From assembly GCF_016919165.1 (NCBI RefSeq), contig NZ_JAFFPS010000021.1, forward strand, positions 118,377 to 182,376: DNA of 64,000 nt. The letters are read 5' to 3'. This DNA comes from Leptospira chreensis (GTDB lineage Bacteria > Spirochaetota > Leptospiria > Leptospirales > Leptospiraceae). Positions 56,041-64,000 of the stretch are shown piece after piece (position 1 is the first letter of the stretch; the number at the start of each line of letters is the position of its first letter). The notes under the pieces are model-generated. The model saw only the letters and a program-made list of their open reading frames with translations, was not told the origin of the DNA and did no database searches. A program made the position numbers and the translations under genes.

Positions 56041-57789
56041 ATGAAATGGATTCATGATTTAAAAATTCGGGTCAAATTACTTTTGGCTTTTATGGTAACA
56101 ATTCTTTTAATGATTGTTGTCGCAGCTGCCAGTTTCTATTCGGCAAGTCAGATTTTAGCCTCTCTCCACACCGTATTCGAAGACCGTGTGGTCCCCATAA
56201 GTCAGATTAAGGAAGTATCCGATGCCTATCTGATTGGGATTGTTGATTCAGCAAATAAAGTACGTGCGAAAAAAATCAGTGTCGAGGAAGCATTAGAGTC
56301 AATCCGCGAATCGGAAACCAAAGCCGACGAAATCTGGAAAGTTTATTTAGGAACCTACCTTGTTCCGGAAGAAAAAGTGATCATCGATCAGATGGAAAAG
56401 GAATTCCCCCCCCTCAAAGCCGGTGTCAAACAACTCAAAATCCTGCTCGAAACGAGAAATGAAGAAGAACTCGAAAAATTTGTCAATGTAGATATGTATC
56501 CTATCTTCGAACCATTGACCCATCACTTGGATGATTTGATTCGAGTACAATTGAAAGTTGCTAAAGAGGAATACCATCAATCAGAAGACCAATTTAATAG
56601 CTCACTTGTTATTGTTTCTTCCGTAGTCATTCTTGCATTCGTTTTTGTTTTTGTCATCGCCATCTTCTTTTCCGATTCCATTGCCGCACCAATGAAAAAA
56701 ATCGTAGAAGTCGCACAAACTGTTTCCATTGGAGATTTGGATGTAGACTTAGATACAAAACATAAAACATCGAAACAAGGAAAACACTTAGAAGGAAACG
56801 AAATCCAACAACTTTCGCAAGCATTTATGGAGCTTGTTACTTTTATCAAAGAACGGGCCGAACACTTAGAACGGATTGCCAACTCTGACTTAAGTTCCGA
56901 AGTTACACTCAAATCGGAACGTGACCAATTAGGTCTCAGTTTAAAACGAATGTTAGTCAATTTGTCTGAGGTTGTCGAAAAACTATATTTCACCTCTCAA
57001 GAAGTCGATCTGGGTGCACAACAATTGGCCGATGCCAGTACATCTTTGTCTGAAGCTGCTAGTGAACAAGCGAGTGCTGTGGAAGAAATCTCTGCAACAC
57101 TCACAGAGATCAGCAATAGTTTCTTGGCAAATGCAGAAAATGCAGAACAAATGACAGAATTTTCTGAATCTACCGCCAAACAAGCGATTGAGGGAAATTC
57201 AAAAATGAAGGATTTAGTTTCTGCTATGGGAGAAATCAGTAGTTCCTTTGACCAAATTTCCAAAATCAATAAAGTCATTAATGACATTGCCTTTCAAACC
57301 AATATCCTTGCACTCAATGCTGCGGTAGAAGCAGCAAGGGCGGGACAACATGGAAAAGGATTTGCTGTTGTTGCCGAAGAAGTACGAAATTTAGCGCAAA
57401 AAAGTGCAAATGCTGCGGATGAAACAACACTCCTCATTGAATCATCCATGAAAAAAGTCAAATTGGGTAATGAAGCGACGGAAAAAACCGCGGAGGTTCT
57501 CGGAAAAATTTCCGAAAGTGCAGAGAACGTAAGTGAACTCACAAAAGGCCTAGCACTTTCCATCCATGAACAAAAATCAGCAGTTTTACAAATCACACAA
57601 GGGATAGACCAAGTAACAACTGTTACGTCAACTACTGCGGCATCCGCAGAAGAAGTGGCTGCCTCCAGTGAAACTTTAAAACGCCAAGTGGAAATCATGC
57701 GTTCCGTCATTATGGGTTTCAAACTCAAAGAGGATGGTGCCAAAACAACCGCCCTCACCCGAGTCGAAAAACCAAGAATTGTATTGTAA
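56041..57789 (+). CDS. Methyl-accepting chemotaxis protein
   Basis: 582 residues. First helix at about 11-33, a periplasmic four-helix-bundle sensor (35-185), a second helix (187-212), HAMP (about 212-265) and a signalling domain with the hairpin tip [34 protein letters not shown] (in parts). No C-terminal NWETF-like tether for CheR/CheB. It leads the chemotaxis operon and probably talks to the CheW and CheA encoded next. The ligand is unknown. Confidence 0.93.
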   Translation: MKWIHDLKIRVKLLLAFMVTILLMIVVAAASFYSASQILASLHTVFEDRVVPISQIKEVSDAYLIGIVDSANKVRAKKISVEEALESIRESETKADEIWKVYLGTYLVPEEKVIIDQMEKEFPPLKAGVKQLKILLETRNEEELEKFVNVDMYPIFEPLTHHLDDLIRVQLKVAKEEYHQSEDQFNSSLVIVSSVVILAFVFVFVIAIFFSDSIAAPMKKIVEVAQTVSIGDLDVDLDTKHKTSKQGKHLEGNEIQQLSQAFMELVTFIKERAEHLERIANSDLSSEVTLKSERDQLGLSLKRMLVNLSEVVEKLYFTSQEVDLGAQQLADASTSLSEAASEQASAVEEISATLTEISNSFLANAENAEQMTEFSESTAKQAIEGNSKMKDLVSAMGEISSSFDQISKINKVINDIAFQTNILALNAAVEAARAGQHGKGFAVVAEEVRNLAQKSANAADETTLLIESSMKKVKLGNEATEKTAEVLGKISESAENVSELTKGLALSIHEQKSAVLQITQGIDQVTTVTSTTAASAEEVAASSETLKRQVEIMRSVIMGFKLKEDGAKTTALTRVEKPRIVL

Positions 57790-57798
57790 GGCCAGAAT

Positions 57799-58302
57799 AT
57801 GAGTCAGACATTAAAGTCATGGGATTTGAATGCAGACGAAGATACCATGAGAGACTTGTATCTTTGTTTTAGTCTCGAAGACAGGGATTATGCATTTGAA
57901 GTTCGTCATCTCACAGAAATCCTTGCCCTTCCTGCGATCACAACCATCCCGGGAACGGCTCCCTTTCTAAAAGGTGTCATCAACATTCGAGGAAAAATTA
58001 TTCCAGTAATGGATGTTAGGTTGCGGTTTGATATGCCATTCAAACCATATCATGATAGAACTTGTGTTTTACTTGTAGAATTAGATGGTTTACCTCTCGG
58101 CCTCATTGTCGACACAGTAAACGATGTTTTAAGAATTCCTGTAGAGAACATTGACTTAGCTCCCAAAATTGGGGAATCCAAATCCTCAAGATTTATTTAT
58201 GCCACAGGGAGAGTGGGAGACACGGTTAAAATTCTGATCAACTTACAAAGATTACTTACCCAAGAAGAGACTCATTTGATTAAGGAAATTCCGGGAAATT
58301 AA
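57799..58302 (+). CDS. cheW: Chemotaxis coupling protein CheW
   Basis: 167 residues, SH3-like fold: CFSLEDRDYAFEVRHLTEI, FLKGVINIRGKIIPVMDVRLRF and CVLLVELDGLPLGLIVDTVNDVL give the CheW signature. It bridges receptors to CheA. AAGG site. It lies between the MCP and cheA, 3 bp before the latter. Confidence 0.94.
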   Translation: MSQTLKSWDLNADEDTMRDLYLCFSLEDRDYAFEVRHLTEILALPAITTIPGTAPFLKGVINIRGKIIPVMDVRLRFDMPFKPYHDRTCVLLVELDGLPLGLIVDTVNDVLRIPVENIDLAPKIGESKSSRFIYATGRVGDTVKILINLQRLLTQEETHLIKEIPGN

Positions 58303-58305
58303 TCC

Positions 58306-60192
58306 ATGGAAAGAGACGACGTTTTAGAATACCTACTAGAAGCACGAGAAACACTAGAAAATATCGAAAAGGAGTTACTCCATTTCGAAAAATCAACACT
58401 CGATGGTAGTTTAGTAGAGAGAGACCTCCTAGATACTTTATTCCGCCATTTCCATACGGTAAAAGGAAGTTCCGGTTTTTTTGGACTAACAGCCATAGTA
58501 AAGATGGCCCACGCAGCCGAAAATCTTTTAGACTATTTACGAAAGAATCCAGAGGCGCAGGATGAAGACACTCTCGAGTTTTTAATCACGGCTCTCGATC
58601 ATCTCAATGAACTTGTTGAACATGAAGAATCTGCTCCTTCTGGGGGTGATTTTTTTTCTGAGGAACAAACTCAGTTTTTAAATAAATTAAATCAAAAAAA
58701 CGAATCCATTCGACTTCTATTACAGCAAACGTCAGAGGAACCGACCGCCAAACAAACAACAGCTGAATTTGGTCTCTTTAGCGATAACCTTCACAAAGAA
58801 AACAAAAAAGAAGAATTCGGATTGTTTACTGAGGACCCAAAACCCAAGGAAGTAGAAGAATTTGGTTTATTTACAACGGATTCCAAACAAGTAAAAGAAG
58901 AAGAATTTGGTTTATTCCAAAAATCATCAGAGACAGTTGTCAAAGAAACCATCCAGATTCATAAAGCGGATGATAACTCCAAAAACGACAAAAAAGCTGC
59001 CGTAAAAAAAGACATTCGGATCGATACCGATAAGTTAGATTCTCTTTTAGATATTGTGGGAGAGATCGTGATCACCGAACCGATGGTGACTGATCATCCA
59101 GATATCGCCAAACTAAAGTTAGAGAATTTTCAAAAAACAGCCTTACAGTTAAAAAAACTAATTCGTAACCTCCAAGAAATCACTCTCAGTCTTCGTATGG
59201 TTCCGATAGCCGGCGTCTTTTCTCGAATGGAAAGACTTGTGAGAGACACAGCCAAAAAAACGGGGAAACAAGTCCAACTCATCATCTCTGGGGAAGATAC
59301 GGAAATTGATAAATCCATCATTGAAGAAATGTATGATCCACTTGTACATATCATCCGTAATGCTATCGACCATGGTTTAGAAACGCCTGAAGAAAGAAAA
59401 GAAGCAGGGAAACAAACACAAGGAACCATCCAACTCACAGCCACCCAATCAGGAAAAGAAGTTTGGATTGAAGTGCGAGACGATGGGAAAGGCCTCAGCA
59501 GAGAACGTATTCTAAACAAAGCCATCTCTCTCGGGCTCATTGGATATTCCGAAGCAGAGATTCTCCAAGACCAAGAAGTTTGGGATTTTTTATTCCATCC
59601 TGGATTTTCGACTGCCAAAGAAGTCACCGATTTATCCGGCAGGGGTGTTGGACTTGATGTTGTTAGAAAGAATGTAACCACACTCAAAGGATTTGTAGAT
59701 GTATTTTCTGTTTATGGGCAAGGCACTACATTTCTCATTCGTGTTCCGTTGACACTCGCCATTATCGAAGGTCTTGTGGTTCGCAAATCAGATACATATT
59801 TTATCTTACCATCCGTAGATGTAAAAGAATCCATGTATGTTTCTAATGAACCTATCAATGAACTGTACAAAAACAATCATAGCATCCAATACAGAACTAA
59901 CCAAATATCCATCGTAGATATTAACTTGTTATTCGGAAAAGATTCTGATTTAAACGAACAAAGGACATTAAAAGAAAAATATGTCATCGTTACCGAATCA
60001 CACGAAAAACAAATGGGCATTGTATTTGATGAAATTCTCGGAAGCCAGTCGATTGTAATCAAACCCATATCTCCTATTTTTAAAAACATCAATGGACTTG
60101 CTGGTTGCACTATCCTTGGAAACGGCCATGCAGGACTTATTTTAGATGTCAGAAAATTGATTAGCCAACACTTAACATCGGTTAACACATGA
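58306..60192 (+). CDS. cheA: Chemotaxis histidine kinase CheA with EFGLF-repeat linker
   Basis: 628 residues. P1 carries the phospho-acceptor His50 in HFHTVKGSSGFFG. Instead of a recognisable P2 domain, residues 145-235 form a charged linker with four EFGLF motifs at 154, 170, 185 and 200. P3 dimerisation (IRIDTDKLDSLLDIVGEI), P4 ATPase (HIIRNAIDHGLETPEER, DDGKGLS, GRGVGLDVV) and P5 CheW-like domain follow. It phosphorylates CheY/CheB. The stop overlaps cheB by ATGA. Confidence 0.95.
   Translation: MERDDVLEYLLEARETLENIEKELLHFEKSTLDGSLVERDLLDTLFRHFHTVKGSSGFFGLTAIVKMAHAAENLLDYLRKNPEAQDEDTLEFLITALDHLNELVEHEESAPSGGDFFSEEQTQFLNKLNQKNESIRLLLQQTSEEPTAKQTTAEFGLFSDNLHKENKKEEFGLFTEDPKPKEVEEFGLFTTDSKQVKEEEFGLFQKSSETVVKETIQIHKADDNSKNDKKAAVKKDIRIDTDKLDSLLDIVGEIVITEPMVTDHPDIAKLKLENFQKTALQLKKLIRNLQEITLSLRMVPIAGVFSRMERLVRDTAKKTGKQVQLIISGEDTEIDKSIIEEMYDPLVHIIRNAIDHGLETPEERKEAGKQTQGTIQLTATQSGKEVWIEVRDDGKGLSRERILNKAISLGLIGYSEAEILQDQEVWDFLFHPGFSTAKEVTDLSGRGVGLDVVRKNVTTLKGFVDVFSVYGQGTTFLIRVPLTLAIIEGLVVRKSDTYFILPSVDVKESMYVSNEPINELYKNNHSIQYRTNQISIVDINLLFGKDSDLNEQRTLKEKYVIVTESHEKQMGIVFDEILGSQSIVIKPISPIFKNINGLAGCTILGNGHAGLILDVRKLISQHLTSVNT
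58765..58917 (+). repeat. Four EFGLF repeats in the CheA linker
   Basis: The motif EFGLF occurs four times with spacing 16, 15 and 15 residues, each followed by a Thr/Ser/Gln and acidic-basic spacers. The flanking sequence is not conserved, only the motif is. Confidence 0.9.
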
Positions 60193-61232
60193 AAAAACAT
60201 ACTGTAATCGTTGTAGATGACCAAAGATCTGTCAGAAGTATGATCAAACGTTGGATTGAATCAGATCCAAAATGGGAAGTCATCGGCGAAGCGGCCGATC
60301 CTTTCGAAGCCAGGGATTTGATTGTCGAAAAACAACCAGAAGTGATGACTTTGGATGTCCATATGCCAGGTATGGATGGTATTGCTTTTTTAAAAAAATT
60401 ACTCCCCCAATATCCAATGCCAGTGATTATGTTTAGTTCTTCCACAACAGAAGGAGCCAGTATCACTTTAGAAGCATTAGAGGCAGGTGCCTTTGACTAT
60501 GTGACCAAACCGATTGGAACTCCTGAAAGTTTGATCGAGGCCAAAGAAGACTTACTTTCCAAACTTTATGAATGTTTAAACTTTAACACTGCCAATCTCA
60601 GTGCTTCATTCAAAACTTTCACTCCCACCGAAACCAAAGCAAAACAAAAAACAAACTTCAAAAGAAAGTTTATTTTTATTGGATCATCCACGGGCGGGAC
60701 AACCGCTTTACGAAAGTTATTAGATGATGTGGACGAAACATTCCCACCAATTCTTGTGGCACAACATATGCCAGAAAATTTCACAGCTCTATTCGCACAA
60801 AGACTCAATTCGGAATTGAAAGTCCGAGTGAAAGAAGCCAAAGATAAAGAACTCCTCCAGGTCGGACATGTTTACATTGCGCCAGGTAATTACCATTTAG
60901 GGATTCAAAAAATCGGCCCCGACTATTACACACGTGTTTCTCAAACCGATAAAAAAAACGGGCACAGACCTTCTGTAGATGTTTTGTTTGAATCCGTCGC
61001 CGAACAAGACATAGCCGAAAACAGTATCGGTATCATTCTAACAGGTATGGGGAGCGATGGAGCCAAAGGATTATTACAACTAAAAACACAAGGATGCCTA
61101 ACCATTGGGCAAAACAAAGAAACTTGTGTAGTTTATGGAATGCCTAAGGTAGCCTTTGAGCTCGGTGCAGTTACTTACCAAGTGCCATTGGGTGAGATCG
61201 TTGATAAAATAAAGGAAATTGCGTCCATATGA
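60189..61232 (+). CDS. cheB: Chemotaxis methylesterase CheB
   Basis: 347 residues. A receiver domain (VVDDQRSVR, TLDVHMPGMDG, Lys in YVTKP) is joined by a 40-residue linker to the esterase domain with the triad Ser in GSSTGGTTAL, His in AQHMP and Asp in GMGSDGAKG. It demethylates or deamidates receptors; its partner CheR is not in the window. Starts by ATGA overlap after cheA and overlaps the next gene in the same way. Confidence 0.94.
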   Translation: MKKHTVIVVDDQRSVRSMIKRWIESDPKWEVIGEAADPFEARDLIVEKQPEVMTLDVHMPGMDGIAFLKKLLPQYPMPVIMFSSSTTEGASITLEALEAGAFDYVTKPIGTPESLIEAKEDLLSKLYECLNFNTANLSASFKTFTPTETKAKQKTNFKRKFIFIGSSTGGTTALRKLLDDVDETFPPILVAQHMPENFTALFAQRLNSELKVRVKEAKDKELLQVGHVYIAPGNYHLGIQKIGPDYYTRVSQTDKKNGHRPSVDVLFESVAEQDIAENSIGIILTGMGSDGAKGLLQLKTQGCLTIGQNKETCVVYGMPKVAFELGAVTYQVPLGEIVDKIKEIASI

Positions 61233-62485
61233 TTCCGCATTGTTTATTACTCGAAAGTATTCATACGAATTCGCTTGTAGATTCACTAATAGAAATTGGA
61301 TATACATTCGAAAGAGTCAGTCATTTCCAAGAAATACGTCATGCCTTAGAGCAAGGAAAGTTTCATTTTTTGATTTTTCATATTTCGGATGTAGAGGATG
61401 AAGGAACGAAAGAAAAACTTTCAGAATTTAGTAAACATTTTCCTCACACACTGATTATTCTCATTACAGATACTACAAAATGGGATATTACAGCTTCCTT
61501 ATTAAAACAACACAAGGTTTATGATTTTATCCAAACCCCCATTGACATAAGCCATTTACAATTTACGTTAGATCGTTCCCTTCAATTTTTACTGACAAAA
61601 CAAAAATCTCAATTCATTAACGAAGCAGAAAACCATCTGTATAAACGAATGGTGGATATCTTTGATTGGAAAAAGTCATTATCTCACAAAGAAAATGAAA
61701 ACATTGCAGCTGATATCATCCATCAAATGAATATCAGTTTATTCCAAGGTAGTGGGATTGGAACTTTGATGAGTGTTGTCAGCATTCTTATTTCAAAAAG
61801 TAAATTGGATTCGGAAGGCAAAATTTATTTTGTACCAAAACCCGTAATGGATTTGTTATCGGAAAACTATGAAGCTGCCAAGAGTATGTTTGATAGTATG
61901 TCCATATCTCAATCGGTCATTGATGATGAGAATATTGTCGAAACAAAAGAATCTCCTACAAAATTACTTTCCATCATTCAAAAGGAAGCAGAAATTCTAG
62001 CCGAAGCTCTTTTAATCAAATCGCAAAAGATAAACTTAAGCCAAATTCCAAGTTCTGTTTCTGGAAAAAAAATTCATTTTGATGAAATCAAACTTTCTTA
62101 TGTAATTCGCGAAATTTTTCTTAATGCGATCAAATACTCAAGAGATAAAGATGTTATCTATTTAATTTTCTTTCATAAAGAAAATTTTCTGGAATTAAAA
62201 ATAATTAACCCCGCTTATCAAAATAACGATGGAACAAGCGGGATTCCAGAGAAATTAGAATCCTTTGTTTTCGAACCATTTTTCAGAATTTCATCTGTCG
62301 TCGACGATAGTTATGCTAAATTCGAACAGTTCCGATTTGGACTTGGATTGCCTTTAGTCAAAAAAATCATGGATCAACACCAGGCAAATGTGCAGATCTA
62401 TAATATTGAAAATAATTTCAGAAACGAAAACACAAAAGATATATGTTTAACAATTCGATTCCCATTAATAGAAGAGGAGAAATAA
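61229..62485 (+). CDS. Pseudo-receiver plus HATPase-type protein
   Basis: 418 residues. The N-terminal 125 residues follow the receiver fold, but the phospho-Asp position reads FLIFHISD (His) and the conserved Lys-Pro reads IQTPID (Thr), so it cannot be phosphorylated normally. A helical middle (125-280) has no clear HisKA box. The C-terminal ATPase domain has an N-box REIFLNAIKYSRD and RFGLGLPLVKKIM. It may act as an atypical kinase or as a scaffold for the two CheY-like proteins encoded next. Overlaps cheB by ATGA. Confidence 0.75.
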   Translation: MIPHCLLLESIHTNSLVDSLIEIGYTFERVSHFQEIRHALEQGKFHFLIFHISDVEDEGTKEKLSEFSKHFPHTLIILITDTTKWDITASLLKQHKVYDFIQTPIDISHLQFTLDRSLQFLLTKQKSQFINEAENHLYKRMVDIFDWKKSLSHKENENIAADIIHQMNISLFQGSGIGTLMSVVSILISKSKLDSEGKIYFVPKPVMDLLSENYEAAKSMFDSMSISQSVIDDENIVETKESPTKLLSIIQKEAEILAEALLIKSQKINLSQIPSSVSGKKIHFDEIKLSYVIREIFLNAIKYSRDKDVIYLIFFHKENFLELKIINPAYQNNDGTSGIPEKLESFVFEPFFRISSVVDDSYAKFEQFRFGLGLPLVKKIMDQHQANVQIYNIENNFRNENTKDICLTIRFPLIEEEK

Positions 62486-62486
62486 A

Positions 62487-62846
62487 ATGGCTAGAATATT
62501 AACGGTAGATGATGCACCAGCAGTTTTGAAAATTTTAAACTTGGTGTTAACAACGGAAGGTCACGAAGTCACATCCGCTAACAACGGAATGGAAGCTCTT
62601 CAAAAGATAGAAACCATAGGATTCGACATCGGAATTTTTGATGTGAACATGCCGGGTATGACAGGCATTGAACTGACAGAAAAAGCTTTAAAAACGGAAA
62701 ATGGAAAATCCATGAAAATCGTTATGTTGACCACGGAATCTAGTGACGAAATGAAAAACAAAGGTAAGGAAGCTGGTGCTATCGGATGGCTTGTAAAACC
62801 ATTTGCAAATGAATCGTTGCTTAAATTAATTTCCCAGCTTATATAA
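62487..62846 (+). CDS. CheY-like single-domain response regulator
   Basis: 119 residues, receiver domain only: TVDDAPAVLK, phospho-Asp in GIFDVNMPGMTG, Thr in VMLTTESS and Lys in WLVKPF. It starts 2 bp after the kinase-like gene. It could be the output to the motor or a sink for phosphate. Symbol withheld because two paralogues are adjacent. Confidence 0.92.
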   Translation: MARILTVDDAPAVLKILNLVLTTEGHEVTSANNGMEALQKIETIGFDIGIFDVNMPGMTGIELTEKALKTENGKSMKIVMLTTESSDEMKNKGKEAGAIGWLVKPFANESLLKLISQLI

Positions 62847-62851
62847 TAAAA

Positions 62852-63232
62852 ATGCTATCGATCCTAGTCGTAGATGATTCTCCTACAGTTTTAAATGTTG
62901 TTAGGCTGGCATTGAGCAGTCAAGGACATTCCGTACAAGCTTGTGACACAGGAGAAAAGGCTATTGAAATTCTAAATTCTGATCCTTCCATTCGATTAGG
63001 AATTTTCGATTTCAATATGCCCGGATTAAGTGGAGTCAACCTAATCCGAGAATCAAAAAAAATCATTAAAAACAAAGAATTTAAGATCATTGTTTTATCT
63101 GGAGAAGACAAACCAGATATTATTTCCAACGCATTGTTTAATGGTGCCGATGCTTGGATGGTAAAGCCATTTAACAACGAACAATTGATAAAGCAGGTAG
63201 CGGAGTTATTCGAAAACGATGTTTCCATTTGA
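62852..63232 (+). CDS. CheY-like single-domain response regulator (second copy)
   Basis: 126 residues: VVDDSPTVLN, phospho-Asp in GIFDFNMPGLSG, Ser in IVLSGEDK and Lys in WMVKPF. It resembles its neighbour (GIFDxNMPG, KPFxNExL) and is probably a tandem duplicate that has diverged. No effector domain. Confidence 0.92.
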   Translation: MLSILVVDDSPTVLNVVRLALSSQGHSVQACDTGEKAIEILNSDPSIRLGIFDFNMPGLSGVNLIRESKKIIKNKEFKIIVLSGEDKPDIISNALFNGADAWMVKPFNNEQLIKQVAELFENDVSI

Positions 63233-64000
63233 AATGAATGTAATATTTGCCGTTACCGTCATCTCGGTAGTATTCAATACTTCGATGGCGATTATTATCT
63301 ATTACCTTTCCAAACACTCTAGATCGGAAGTCAAATTAGCCTATACGGCTTTTTTTTTGGCTGTTCTCGTATTAAGGAATCTAACCTTATTTTTATTTGG
63401 AGATTCAAACCAAACATTATACTTTTTTTTCGCTGAGACATTTTCATTAATTTCTTCGTATCTACTCATTTCTGCGGTTTTACCAATTCTCAGCAAAAGA
63501 ATTAGCCCTACTCTAATCTATATATCTTATTATGTTATTTTTATTATATTTGCTTCCTTATTGTTAACGGATCTATCATTTTTATGGAAGGCAATGCCTT
63601 CGGCAATGTTCCACGCGGGAGCCTTACTTGTTTTTGGATTAACGGTGTTCCGGCTAAACACATACCCAAAAGCATTTCGTTTTTTCTTTATCACAGTTTG
63701 TTTATTACTCACTCTCCAAAGAATTACTTTCCCTCATTTATTTGGGTTAGAATGGTATCGCCCTCTAGGATACACGATCAACACATTGTTAATGTTTCTT
63801 TTTGGAGTTGGTTGTATTCTTTTTAACTTCAATGTACAAACAAATCAGTTGAACTTGTCTCTTGTTGAACTCGAGGTACTACAGAAAACAATTAAAGATG
63901 TAAACGTTCGTCTTTTAATTATGTACAACCAACTCCCAGCAATTATTTATAACATTGAATTTTTGCCGGAACCTAGAACATCCTATATAAGCCCCAAGAT
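63219..64000 (+). CDS. Membrane sensor with PAS domain start (3' end outside window)
   Basis: Open reading frame to the right edge, about 260 residues. Seven or eight hydrophobic helices (MNVIFAVTVISVVFNTSMAI onward to about residue 200) are followed by a coiled segment (LSLVELEVLQKTIKDVNV) and the beginning of a PAS domain (MYNQLPAIIYNIEF ... SYISPK). A kinase, cyclase or GGDEF output may follow. Starts at 63219 or at ATG 63234; the first overlaps the CheY-like gene by 14 bp. Confidence 0.75.
   Translation, partial: MFPFEMNVIFAVTVISVVFNTSMAIIIYYLSKHSRSEVKLAYTAFFLAVLVLRNLTLFLFGDSNQTLYFFFAETFSLISSYLLISAVLPILSKRISPTLIYISYYVIFIIFASLLLTDLSFLWKAMPSAMFHAGALLVFGLTVFRLNTYPKAFRFFFITVCLLLTLQRITFPHLFGLEWYRPLGYTINTLLMFLFGVGCILFNFNVQTNQLNLSLVELEVLQKTIKDVNVRLLIMYNQLPAIIYNIEFLPEPRTSYISPK

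Noticed and set aside
59130..59687. 185-codon minus-strand frame in cheA
   Set aside because: Antisense to the CheA ATPase domain.

Overview
The window reads as chromosome of a Leptospira-like spirochete. Direct signs are genes for periplasmic flagella (fliI, fliJ, a FlbB-type protein, fliA, flhF, flhG), LPS genes (lpxK and a Wzm/Wzt-type exporter), many SpoIIE/PP2C-type signalling phosphatases, spirochete-style lipoproteins, and a large Calx-beta/DUF1554-type lipoprotein of a kind known mainly from Leptospira. The composition is moderately AT-rich (about 40 % GC by eye), which with the rich sensory repertoire fits the saprophytic L. biflexa side of the genus; that placement is inference. No insertion sequence, prophage or CRISPR array was seen.

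Layout. 1-3400: a truncated PAS histidine kinase diverges from tatA-tatC and a membrane protein with a degenerate PP2C-like domain. 3360-7679: a class B1 metallo-beta-lactamase lies downstream of a tRNA-Gly, tig, clpP, clpX series, separated from clpX by a terminator. 7828-11242: TenA, a GDSL esterase lipoprotein, a beta-barrel protein and an OmpA-type lipoprotein. 11543-17323: the Calx-beta lipoprotein, a DUF3095 cyclase-like protein and a family 3 glycosidase. 17328-21905: a membrane protein, MurA (Asp at the fosfomycin-target Cys position), a four-cluster ferredoxin, a small zinc-ribbon-like protein and a lipoprotein.

22139-35752 is a flagellar region: fliI, then an inverted 1048-aa hybrid kinase/regulator/phosphatase gene, fliJ and flbB on the plus strand; and on the minus strand flhF, flhG, a small membrane protein, fliA, fapA (DUF342), two small proteins, remA and gmk. 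A 583-bp non-coding stretch (35753-36335) holds a family of short palindromes, one of them a perfect 31-bp inverted repeat, and a possible 35-codon basic ORF. Then come a split mnmC (mnmD and mnmC2), lpxK, hisE, a thioredoxin-TPR protein, ugd and the wzm/wzt exporter genes.

43949-55940 contains small and envelope proteins, a HEAT-repeat protein coupled to a receiver protein, glycogen phosphorylase, DUF192, enoyl-CoA hydratase, a membrane PP2C phosphatase, a HELGH metalloprotease-like protein and a barrel protein. 56041 to the end is a chemotaxis operon: MCP, CheW, CheA with four EFGLF repeats in its linker, CheB, a pseudo-receiver/ATPase protein, two CheY-like proteins and the start of a membrane PAS sensor, with a sigma-70-like promoter in front. 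No cheR or cheD is seen inside the window.
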